A stretch of DNA of 64,000 bases. Origin: Sphingomonadales bacterium Ga0077557. GTDB lineage: Bacteria > Pseudomonadota > Alphaproteobacteria > Sphingomonadales > Sphingomonadaceae. Position numbers and translations under genes: made by a program. Below the pieces are notes generated by a model. The model did not search any database. It saw only the letters and a list, made by a program, of their open reading frames with translations, and was not told the DNA's origin. The stretch spans positions 1 to 64,000 of the forward strand of contig LNFI01000019.1 in assembly GCA_001464615.1 (NCBI GenBank), in the 5' to 3' direction. Numbering within the stretch: position 1 is the stretch's first letter; each line of letters begins with the position of its first letter. Shown one piece after another: positions 1 to 7,580 of the stretch.

Positions 1-108
1 ATCGGAACGCTACTCGACACCTTCCCGCCACACGAATGCGCAAGCTACCTCCGAAACAGCGGATACGCCTCAATCTAATCAGGACAGACTCTAGGGCCGG
101 AGGCGATA

Positions 109-257
109 GGGTTCACGCGGAGGCGCGGCGACGCGGAGAAGAAAAGGCGGCGCTGCGCAGAAAATCGATCTTGTCCCGGATGGATCAGGTCAATCATGTC
201 TTCCGACGCACCAGCTTGGTGAAACCACTCCGCGTCGCCGCGCCTCCGCGTGAACCC
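109..257. repeat. 30-bp perfect inverted repeat with 89-bp spacer
   Basis: Bases 109-138 are the exact reverse complement of bases 228-257, 30 of 30 positions, around an 89-base spacer. The arms are built from GCGG/AGGCG-type words. The element lies just beyond the 3' end of the thioesterase gene. It could be a dispersed intergenic element of the REP or MITE kind or a large cruciform or terminator. I found no second copy in this window. The rest of 1-266 holds no convincing gene. Confidence 0.8.
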
Positions 258-266
258 AATCCCAGG

Positions 267-659
267 TCAGCCCTCAAGGAATGGCCCGGCAATCTCGTCG
301 CGCACGCGCAGCAGCCGCCCGGTTGCGCGGTCGATCAAGGCCCAGGTCGTGACCGCTTCAACCTTCACCTTGCCGTCCGCGCCGGTGAAGCGAACATGCC
401 GGTCAAACCGCGCGCCATAGGGTTTGCCCGGCACCCAGGTCTTGCCGGTCACGGTCTCTCCCACGCTGACATTACCGCGATAATCAATCTCGTGCCGGGT
501 CACGACCCAGACATAGGCAGCAATCTGGTCAGCAGGCGCGACGGCGCGCCAATGTGCGGTGGCAAGGTCCTGAATCCAGCGCACCCACACCGCATTGTTG
601 ACATGGCCGAGCTCGTCAATGTCGGCCGGCCCAGCGGTAATGGTCAGCGTGAAGGCCAA
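267..659 (-). CDS. Acyl-CoA thioesterase, 4HBT/hotdog family
   Basis: This 130-residue protein has the hotdog thioesterase signature near its start: the DELGHVNN segment, where Asp and the following HVNN stretch match 4-hydroxybenzoyl-CoA/YbgC-type thioesterases, followed by WVRWIQD. It probably hydrolyses an acyl-CoA or acyl-ACP thioester in the cytoplasm; the substrate cannot be read from sequence. I chose the TTG at 659 because homology-like sequence begins exactly there and it sits directly after the stop of the upstream peptidase gene (662-664). A longer reading into 839 would run antiphase through that peptidase gene. The two genes are therefore probably cotranscribed and translationally coupled. 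Confidence 0.8.
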   Translation of the reverse strand: MAFTLTITAGPADIDELGHVNNAVWVRWIQDLATAHWRAVAPADQIAAYVWVVTRHEIDYRGNVSVGETVTGKTWVPGKPYGARFDRHVRFTGADGKVKVEAVTTWALIDRATGRLLRVRDEIAGPFLEG

Positions 660-661
660 GC

Positions 662-2722
662 CTATCCCTCCACCCCCAGCTGCCACAGCACGAAAGCATG
701 TTCCTCGGCGGCCTCGCGCAAACTTTCGAACCGGCCCGATTTGCCGCCATGCCCGGCACCCATGTTGGTCTTGAGCAGCAGGACATTGTCGTCGGTCTTT
801 TCGTGGCGCAGCTTGGCAGCCCATTTCGCGGGCTCCCAATAGGTCACGCGCGGATCGTTAAGGCCGCCGCTAATGAACATCGGCGGATAGGCCTGGGGCT
901 TCACCTGATCATAGGGCGAATAGCTGCGGATCAGCGCGAATGCTTTTGGGTCTTCGATCGGGTTGCCCCATTCGGGCCATTCGCCGGGCGTCAAAGGCAG
1001 GCTTTCGTCCAGCATAGTGTTGAGCACATCGACAAACGGCACATCGGCAATCACTGCACCCCATAGTTCGGGATCGGAATTGACGACCGCGCCCATCAGC
1101 TCCCCGCCGGCCGAGCGCCCGGCGATGGCGATCTTGCCCGCGCTGGTCCAACCGCCCGCGATCAATCCCTTCGCCACATCGACGAAATCGTTGAAGGTAT
1201 TGGTGCGCTTCTCCAGCTTGCCGTCGAGATACCATTGCTGACCCAGATCATCGCCGCCACGGATATGCGCGATGGCATAGGCAAAGCCGCGATCGAGCAG
1301 CGACAGCCGCCCGGTCGAAAAGCCCGGCGGGATGGCATAGCCGTAAGCACCGTAAGCGTAGAGGAAGACCGGGCGCGATCCGTCCTTCGGAAAATCCTTT
1401 GGATAAACGATCGACACCGGCACCTCAGTGCCATCGCGCGCGACAATCTTAAGCCGGTCGGTTGCGTATTTGCTGGCGTCGTACCCGCTCGGGATTTCCT
1501 GAACCTTCAGGACCGTCATCTTGCCGGTCTCGACGTCATAATCATAGACCGTCCCCGGCGTGACCATCGATTCATAACCGAGCCGCAGCACGCTCATGTC
1601 ATATTCCGGGTTATCGCCGAGCCCGGCGTCATAGCTCGCCTCCTGGAAGGCGATCCGTTTGGGTGCGCCGCCCTCATAGCTATGGATCTCGATCTGATCG
1701 AGGCCCTCTTCGCGGCCATCAACGATGAAGAAGCGCGCAAAGCAGCTGACGCCGGTCATATAGAAATCGCGGCTTGGCCCGATCAGCTCGGTCCAGCTGC
1801 CGGGGTCGCTGATCGGCGCGGTGCAGAGCCGGAAATTGGGGTCGGTATCGTTGGTGTGGATGAACAAGGTCTCGCCATGCGCATCGACATCATATTCGCG
1901 CTCGACCTGGCGCGGCGAGACGCAGACCGGCGTGGCGAGCGGGTCGCTGGCGGGGAGCAGCCAGACTTCGCTGGTGACATGATCGCCGGTTGCGATGACG
2001 ATCCATTGCCGGTTGCTGGTTTCTGAGACACCGACGCGAAAGCCTTCATCGGCTTCCTTGAACAGCTCGATATCGTCGGTGATGGGCGTGCCGAGCCGGT
2101 GGAACCGCGCATTGTCCGTCCGCCATTGGTCGTTCGCAAGACCGTAGAGGAACCCGCTGTCGTCCGCCGCCCAGACGATTTCGGAGAGCATGCCGGGGAT
2201 GATTTCGGGCAGATGTTCGCCGGTCGCGATGACCTTGACCCGGACTTCGAAGCGTTCCGAGCCATTGTCGTCGATCGCATAAGCGAGCAGCGTGCCGTCA
2301 TTGCTGACGGACAGCGCACCAAGCCGGAAATATTCCTTGCCCGCCGCCAGCATGGGTTCATCGAGCAGCAATTCATCCGCGCCGCCGCCCACGGGCTTGC
2401 GCCACCATTTGCGATACTGGCCTCCGGTTTCGAACGCGGCCCAGTAAAGCCAGTCGCCATCCTTTTGCGGGACCGACGACTCGTCTTCCTTGATCCGCCC
2501 CTTCATCTCTTCATAAAGCCTGTCGGTCAGCGGCTTGAGCGGGGCCATCACGCCCTCGAAATAGGCGTTTTCGGCTTCGAGATAGGCAAGCACGTCTGGA
2601 TCGGTGACCTCAGGATAGCCGGGGTCCTTCAGCCAGGCATAGGCATCGTCGATGGTCTGGCCGTGGGCGGTAAAGCTATGCTGGCGGCGCTCGGCGCGGG
2701 GCGGCGGGGTGGTGATGGTCAT
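662..2722 (-). CDS. ptrB: Oligopeptidase B-like serine peptidase (S9 family)
   Basis: This 686-residue protein has the usual length and layout of oligopeptidase B: an N-terminal beta-propeller region (about 1-400) and a C-terminal alpha/beta hydrolase domain. The catalytic triad is visible as Ser537 in GRSAGGE, Asp623 in GLNDPRV and His658 in GAGHGG. The enzyme cleaves short peptides, typically after basic residues, in the cytoplasm or periplasm. No signal peptide is seen; the protein starts MTITTPPPRAERRQHSF, as in cytosolic members. The TTG-started thioesterase follows it at once. The assignment to oligopeptidase B rather than prolyl oligopeptidase rests on overall resemblance, so the exact specificity is less sure than the family. 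Confidence 0.9.
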   Translation of the reverse strand: MTITTPPPRAERRQHSFTAHGQTIDDAYAWLKDPGYPEVTDPDVLAYLEAENAYFEGVMAPLKPLTDRLYEEMKGRIKEDESSVPQKDGDWLYWAAFETGGQYRKWWRKPVGGGADELLLDEPMLAAGKEYFRLGALSVSNDGTLLAYAIDDNGSERFEVRVKVIATGEHLPEIIPGMLSEIVWAADDSGFLYGLANDQWRTDNARFHRLGTPITDDIELFKEADEGFRVGVSETSNRQWIVIATGDHVTSEVWLLPASDPLATPVCVSPRQVEREYDVDAHGETLFIHTNDTDPNFRLCTAPISDPGSWTELIGPSRDFYMTGVSCFARFFIVDGREEGLDQIEIHSYEGGAPKRIAFQEASYDAGLGDNPEYDMSVLRLGYESMVTPGTVYDYDVETGKMTVLKVQEIPSGYDASKYATDRLKIVARDGTEVPVSIVYPKDFPKDGSRPVFLYAYGAYGYAIPPGFSTGRLSLLDRGFAYAIAHIRGGDDLGQQWYLDGKLEKRTNTFNDFVDVAKGLIAGGWTSAGKIAIAGRSAGGELMGAVVNSDPELWGAVIADVPFVDVLNTMLDESLPLTPGEWPEWGNPIEDPKAFALIRSYSPYDQVKPQAYPPMFISGGLNDPRVTYWEPAKWAAKLRHEKTDDNVLLLKTNMGAGHGGKSGRFESLREAAEEHAFVLWQLGVEG

Positions 2723-2840
2723 CTTCTATCCCTAACCGTTCAAATGACGCTTCGTCGAGAGGCAGGGACGCAAAGGCGGCGGCTCGACTTGGCCGGGCAC
2801 CAGCGCGTAAGATATGCCATCATCAGAGTCAGGATAAGCC

Positions 2841-4634
2841 ATGTCTACCCATGCCGACCGTCTTTCCGCCCTGCGCGACCAGCTCAAGCGCGATCGCTTG
2901 GATGGCTTTGTCGTGCCGCTCACCGATGAGCATATGAGCGAATATGTCGGTGCCTATGCGCAGAGGCTCGCTTGGCTGACGGGGTTTCAGGGATCGGCCG
3001 GGACGGCGGTCGTGCTGCCCGAGGCCGCAGCGATCTTTACCGATGGCCGTTATACGCTGCAGGTGCGGCAGCAGGTCGATGGCACTCATTGGGCCTATAT
3101 TGGTGTGCCGCAGGCCAGCGTCGCTGGTTGGCTGGGCGACCATGCCGGGCAGGGCGCGCGCATCGGCTATGATCCCTGGCTGCATACCCGCGCCTGGGTG
3201 CAGGAAGCGAGCAAGGCATTGGCCGAGCGCGGCGCCGTGCTGGTTGCTGTCGATACCAATCCTGTCGATGCGGTCTGGCCCGATCGCCCGGCCCCGTCCG
3301 CCGCTACGCTTAGCGTGCAAACCGATGATCAAGCCGGGCAGTCATCGGCGCAGAAGCGCGCCGGGATTGCCGACTGGTTGGCTGCGCGCAAGGCCGATGC
3401 AGTGGTGCTGACCGCGCTCGATTCGATTGCCTGGACGTTCAACATCCGCGGCAAGGATGTCGATCATACCCCCGTCGCGCTCGCCTATACGATCGTCCAG
3501 GCGGATGGCACCGCCGATCTGTTCATCGCGCCCGAAAAACTGACCGACGCGGTCCGCCAGCATCTCGGCAATGCCATCCGCGTGCGCGATCGCAGCGAAT
3601 TCGCCGCAGCGCTTGCCAGCTATGCGGGCAAGCGCGTTGCCGCCGATCCGGAACGCGCCGTCGCCGCTATCTTTGACGCGCTTGATGCTGGCGGTGCGAG
3701 CGTGCTGGCGCAGCGCGACCCAGTGGTGCTCGCCAAAGCGCTCAAAAACCCTGTGGAAATCGCCGGTCACCGATCAGCGTCCGCGCGCGATGGTGCAGCA
3801 TTGGCCCGCTTTTTGCGCTGGGTAGAGGCGGAGGCGCCCAAGGGGGGCCAGACCGAGCTGAGCTGCGCCGCCAAGTTGCTCGAATTTCGGCAGGCATCGG
3901 GCGTGCTGCTCGACACCTCGTTCGATACCATTTCGGCGACCGGTGCGCACGGGGCGAGCCCACATTACCGCGTCGATGAAGAATCGAACGCGCCGCTCGA
4001 ACTTGGCCAGCTTTATCTGGTCGATTCAGGCGGGCAATATCAGGATGGCACCACCGATGTAACGCGGGTGCTGCCGATCGGTCCGCCTACCGCCGAGATG
4101 CGCGATCGGTTCACGCGCGTGCTGAAAGGGCATATCGCACTCGCCACCGCCGTCTTCCCACACGGCACCAATGGCGGCCAGCTTGATGCGTTTGCGCGGC
4201 GCCCGCTATGGGAAGCGGGGCTCGATTATGCGCACGGGACTGGGCACGGCGTCGGCGCCTATCTGTCGGTGCATGAAGGCCCACAGCGGATCGCCACGCC
4301 CAATTACCCCGGTGGTGGCCCGTCAGAGCCACTCCGCGCGGGCATGATCATTTCCAACGAGCCGGGATATTACAAGGCGGGTGAGTATGGCATCCGCATC
4401 GAAAACCTGATTCTGGTCGAGGACCGCGACCTACCGGGCGGCGAAGCCCCGATGCTTGGCTTTGAGACGCTGACTTTTTGTCCGATCGAACGATCCCTAA
4501 TTGTGCCCCAAATGCTGACCGCAAGCGAGCGCGCCTGGCTCGATGCCTATCATGCCCGTGTCCTCGCAATACTAGGCCCGCAAATGCAGGGCGACGATCT
4601 CGCCTGGCTCACCGCCAAATGCGCGGCCATCTGA
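2841..4634 (+). CDS. pepP: Xaa-Pro aminopeptidase, M24 family
   Basis: The 597-residue protein belongs to the large aminopeptidase P type with two creatinase-like N-terminal domains and a C-terminal pita-bread metallopeptidase domain. Metal ligands typical of M24 peptidases are visible: Asp in YLVDSGG, Asp in GTTDVTR, His in GTGHGVG, Glu in ISNEPGYY and Glu in GIRIENL. It removes N-terminal residues that precede proline, in the cytoplasm. It is transcribed divergently from the peptidase at 662-2722 across a 118-base gap. A cupin gene follows after 10 bases, so the two probably form an operon. Confidence 0.93.
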   Translation: MSTHADRLSALRDQLKRDRLDGFVVPLTDEHMSEYVGAYAQRLAWLTGFQGSAGTAVVLPEAAAIFTDGRYTLQVRQQVDGTHWAYIGVPQASVAGWLGDHAGQGARIGYDPWLHTRAWVQEASKALAERGAVLVAVDTNPVDAVWPDRPAPSAATLSVQTDDQAGQSSAQKRAGIADWLAARKADAVVLTALDSIAWTFNIRGKDVDHTPVALAYTIVQADGTADLFIAPEKLTDAVRQHLGNAIRVRDRSEFAAALASYAGKRVAADPERAVAAIFDALDAGGASVLAQRDPVVLAKALKNPVEIAGHRSASARDGAALARFLRWVEAEAPKGGQTELSCAAKLLEFRQASGVLLDTSFDTISATGAHGASPHYRVDEESNAPLELGQLYLVDSGGQYQDGTTDVTRVLPIGPPTAEMRDRFTRVLKGHIALATAVFPHGTNGGQLDAFARRPLWEAGLDYAHGTGHGVGAYLSVHEGPQRIATPNYPGGGPSEPLRAGMIISNEPGYYKAGEYGIRIENLILVEDRDLPGGEAPMLGFETLTFCPIERSLIVPQMLTASERAWLDAYHARVLAILGPQMQGDDLAWLTAKCAAI

Positions 4635-4644
4635 ACGGGAGACA

Positions 4645-5040
4645 ATGACGATGTCATCGCTGCTGACGACGCCGATTCATCTTGGCCCTGGTGCCAGGGC
4701 CCTGGTCCAGCCCGATTTTACCGGCGTGGACTGGTATGAAGGCTATGGCGAACGCCACGACGCCGACGGGATCGAGGGGCGGCTGGTGATGATGTACCGC
4801 TTCACCGAAAGCTGGAATTCGTGGGAAATGCACCCCAGCGGCGATGAAGTCGTGGTTTGTGTGGCCGGGGAAATGACGCTGCACCAGGAATTCGCCGATG
4901 GCAGCACGGCAACCGCGACGATTGGTGCGGGGGATTACGCGATCAACCCGCCCGGCTGCTGGCACACCGCCGACGTAGCGGGGGAAGCGACGGCGCTGTT
5001 CATCACCGCCGGTTTGGGGACTGAGCATCGTCCTCGTTGA
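4645..5040 (+). CDS. Cupin-fold protein
   Basis: A 131-residue single-domain cupin. The first cupin motif is recognisable around GDEVVVCVAGEMTL and the second around GAGDYAINPPGCWHTA, where the final His is a typical metal ligand. The first motif lacks the usual HxH pair (it reads EMHPSGDE), so metal binding may be partial. It is probably a small sensor or enzyme of unknown substrate. It starts 10 bases after the aminopeptidase stop behind GGGAGACA, so it is likely cotranscribed. The start could also be the ATG six bases further in. Its 3' end overlaps an antisense small gene (5003-5143). Confidence 0.75.
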   Translation: MTMSSLLTTPIHLGPGARALVQPDFTGVDWYEGYGERHDADGIEGRLVMMYRFTESWNSWEMHPSGDEVVVCVAGEMTLHQEFADGSTATATIGAGDYAINPPGCWHTADVAGEATALFITAGLGTEHRPR

Positions 5041-5143
5041 GCGGAGCGCCAGCGGCGATATCGCGCGCGCGCGCCTTTCGCTTCTTCAAATTCTCGCGCA
5101 ATTGTGCCGCCAACCGCTCTGCGCGCTCGTCCTTTTGGGTCAT
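5003..5143 (-). CDS. Small conserved-type hypothetical protein, 46 aa
   Basis: The minus strand encodes a 46-residue basic, helical protein that begins MTQKDERAERLAAQLRENL, continues with KKRKARARD and ends SPNRR. Its alternating charged and alanine/leucine pattern resembles the short hypothetical proteins commonly annotated in sphingomonads, which are rich in Arg, Lys and Ala. It overlaps the last 38 bases of the convergent cupin gene. Function is unknown; the charge suggests nucleic-acid or protein binding, but that is a guess. It is not the longer overlapping 70-residue reading in another frame, which lacks this regular composition. Confidence 0.5.
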   Translation of the reverse strand: MTQKDERAERLAAQLRENLKKRKARARDIAAGAPLNEDDAQSPNRR

Positions 5144-5185
5144 GCACGCCCTATCCCGCGCAACTGCCTTGCTGACAAGCTCGCC

Positions 5186-5214
5186 TTGACAAGCGCCGTC
5201 GCGTCAGACCATAG
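5186..5214 (+). promoter_or_regulatory. Probable promoter of tRNA-Thr
   Basis: A perfect -35 hexamer TTGACA (5186-5191) is followed after 17 bases by CCATAG (5209-5214), a poor -10. It lies about 30 bases upstream of the tRNA. The strong -35 and position support it; the weak -10 keeps confidence moderate. Confidence 0.45.
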
Positions 5215-5244
5215 GCGCGCTCCCGCCCCAAAAAGCGGCGAAAC

Positions 5245-5319
<75 letters not shown>

Positions 5320-6155
5320 TCTTCTCCCTTGAAATCGTTACAAATTTTCCCCTTTTGGGGAATTACGTGAACTTACGCGGCATCTTTCAATGGTCGATGT
5401 AACAGCCGCGAAATGCACGCTGTTCACAGTGATCTCGGCACAATTTTGTCCATTGGCTGCGGGACACGGCCCCTTGCCGGCAAGCGGTTCGAGCGCCTGA
5501 CTTCTGCTGCGGGCGATGTCGCCCAGCGAAACCCAAGGAGAATAAGAGGAAGGTCGATCCGGGACATGGCGGGTTGAGGCTGAGAGAAAGGCTCTTGGCG
5601 CCCGTCGTGACGACCCGCCATGGCCACTGTTCTCCCCGATACTCGCCCGTCCCGCGCTTCACGGCCATCGTCGCAGTTCAAGAAGGTCAGCATGGGCAGC
5701 CTCAATCAAGATAACGGCATGAGCGTTGGCTAGCTTAACGTGGTCGACGACCAGGCGAAGGTCGACGGCCTTCTGAAATGGGTTGGTCAGACTGGCAGCT
5801 ATGCAAAGCATTGGGAAATCGAGCGTTCGACCTGGCTCGGCCAAGGCCATATGCGCCTGGTCCTTACCACCGGCCCAGCCATCGTCGAAGCGCCCCGGCA
5901 AGCCAAGGAAAGCCGATGCCCGCGCATGGCCGAGAAAATCGCCGCGCAGGCAAAGAAGCCATTTCGCCCGCAAAACGCCTTGGATGTGCGCAATGTTGTC
6001 GATCGAGGTGAGCGTGCGGTCTGAGGTCGCGACCGCCCTCTCGTCGCGCTGCGCAGGTGGATTGGTAAGGCCCGGCGACATGGCCTCCGTCCGGTCGCGG
6101 GTACCGGGAACCAGTCCCAGGCAGATCGAATAACGACCCAGTAGGCGTAGCCGAG
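5320..6155. other. Decayed region without a recognisable intact gene
   Basis: Several open frames of 60-140 codons occur on both strands here, but none has a convincing start, ribosome site or family motif, and they mutually overlap. A short hairpin (TTCCCC/GGGGAA, 5347-5362) follows the tRNA. Because an IS3 transposase end follows directly and a tRNA precedes, the stretch is best read as remnants of integrated or inserted DNA. I could not assign the fragment between 5660 and 6080. Confidence 0.45.
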
Positions 6156-6356
6156 ACGATCAATGACCCTTACAGGGGCGTGGCCATCCATCGGCGCGGA
6201 CCATGGCGATCCCTCGAAGGCGAGGAATACGCGACCCTCGCATGGGTCGACTGGTTCAACAAACGACTGCTCGAACCTATTGGCAACGTCCCCCCAGCGG
6301 AGACCGAAAGACAACATTACACTTTGCTCGACCAGGGTCGGGCGGCCCCGCAACTT
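6156..6356 (+). pseudogene. Remnant of IS3-family transposase, C-terminal end
   Basis: The plus strand encodes IHRRGPWRSLEGEEYATLAW followed by VDWFNKRLLEPIGNVPPAE. This closely matches the C-terminal end of IS3-family OrfB transposases, where a VIHRRGPWRS...LEPIGNIPPAEAE segment is typical. Nothing upstream supplies the DDE core, so only the last 60-70 codons remain. It marks the left boundary of the accessory block that follows. It belongs to a different IS3 subgroup from the remnant near 44.5 kb. Confidence 0.8.
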
Positions 6357-6527
6357 ATGCCAACAGGTCTACGACAGATCCCGAACGGCTCATCTTGCCC
6401 ATCTTCAAATTTCTTTACTATCCCAAAATAGCAGAGATTCTGGACCACGAGTAAGCCGGCGAGTCAGTTATCAAACCTTTCGGCGCATATATTTACGCCG
6501 TGAATTAGATTGGTTTTGCCTCGCCTC

Positions 6528-6556
6528 TTGATTCGTTTGCCTTAGCCAACCATAAG
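6528..6556 (+). promoter_or_regulatory. Possible promoter of the CsgG-like gene
   Basis: TTGATT (6528-6533), a 17-base spacer and CATAAG (6551-6556) precede the CsgG-like start by about 25 bases, in locally AT-rich DNA. The elements are imperfect, so this is a tentative call. Confidence 0.3.
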
Positions 6557-6580
6557 GTAACGACATCAATAGGGGGTAAT

Positions 6581-7501
6581 ATGCAACGATTCTCTCGTGC
6601 CGTTTTTTTGCCTGTAATTGCTCTTAGCATTAGCACGGAAGCTTTGGCGCAGGGGCCTCGTCTTCCTGGTGTGGCTATTGTTGAAATAGACGACATCGCG
6701 CAATCAGGTAAGGCCGCAGCATTGACGGCAATGATTCAGTCGTCAATTGCCGCTACCAACAAATTTCGCGTAATCGAGCGCGAACAACTTGCCAAGCTCG
6801 AACGGGAGCAAACGCTCGCGAAGCGCGGAACGATTACATCGCGCGATAACGGCCGTATTGGGGGATTTGAAGGCGCCGATTATTTGATTTATGGATCGAT
6901 TACCACGCTCTCAGCATCGAAAAAGAGCGACATGGGGGCAACGTTAATTAGAGGAATATTTTCGTCGCAGGGAAGTCAGTCGCAATCTTGCTACACCGGT
7001 AAAATCACGCTTGGCCTAGATATTAAAATTTCAGATAAGCAGACAGGTCAGATACGCTACGTAAAGCGTATTGATGAGTCGCAATCATCATCGATTTGTG
7101 GCGACGAAATCCCTCAGGCAGATTCAACAGTTCTAATGCGCTCGGCCGCTGACAAGGTTGCTTCTGGTTTAATCACTTCAGTTTTTCCGATCAAGGTGGC
7201 CGATGTGGGTAGCGATGGAGTCATCACGCTCAATTATGGTGAAGGTTCGTTACGGTCAGGCGACTATCTGACGATCTTTGAGCCCGGAAAGGCTCTCGTC
7301 GATCCAGATACTGGCGCGCCCATGGGTACAAGCGAGCGGCGCATCGGCATTGTTGAGGTGATCGACGTTCAGTCGAGGTTCTCACGGGCAAAAGCCGTGG
7401 CGGGATTCACCATGGATCCGCCACAGGTCAAGTTCGTCGCACGAACCATGACGAAGGACGACCAAGAGGCGTTCAAGCCCGGCAAAAAGAAGAAAAACTG
7501 A
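6581..7501 (+). CDS. CsgG/HfaB-family exported protein
   Basis: A 306-residue protein with an N-terminal signal peptide (about 1-23, ending EALA before QGPRLPG). A CsgG-like domain follows: the early VAIVEIDD strand, the segment TNKFRVIEREQLAKLEREQ and the GADYLIYGSITTL strand. CsgG family members form outer-membrane channels for curli subunits, and HfaB serves holdfast anchoring in Caulobacter. Unlike CsgG, this protein has no lipobox Cys at the cleavage site, so it may be periplasmic rather than a lipoprotein pore. Its C-terminal part (about 205-300) has an ITLNYGE motif shared with the next gene. GGGGG sits seven bases before the ATG. Codon and base composition are more AT-rich than in the core genes. 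Confidence 0.8.
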   Translation: MQRFSRAVFLPVIALSISTEALAQGPRLPGVAIVEIDDIAQSGKAAALTAMIQSSIAATNKFRVIEREQLAKLEREQTLAKRGTITSRDNGRIGGFEGADYLIYGSITTLSASKKSDMGATLIRGIFSSQGSQSQSCYTGKITLGLDIKISDKQTGQIRYVKRIDESQSSSICGDEIPQADSTVLMRSAADKVASGLITSVFPIKVADVGSDGVITLNYGEGSLRSGDYLTIFEPGKALVDPDTGAPMGTSERRIGIVEVIDVQSRFSRAKAVAGFTMDPPQVKFVARTMTKDDQEAFKPGKKKKN

Positions 7502-7580
7502 TCTGTTGGTCTAGATCGCTGCCAATCTAGCGCTTCAAACAGCTGTTGATTAGCCTAAGACATCAATACGAGGAAATCCT

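Noticed and set aside
36..842. 268-codon plus-strand frame at the left edge
   Set aside because: It runs antisense through the thioesterase gene, crosses the inverted repeat, and matches no family I know.
5347..5362. Hairpin TTCCCC/GGGGAA after tRNA-Thr as an intrinsic terminator
   Set aside because: The stem is only six pairs and no T-run follows, so it cannot be called a terminator.
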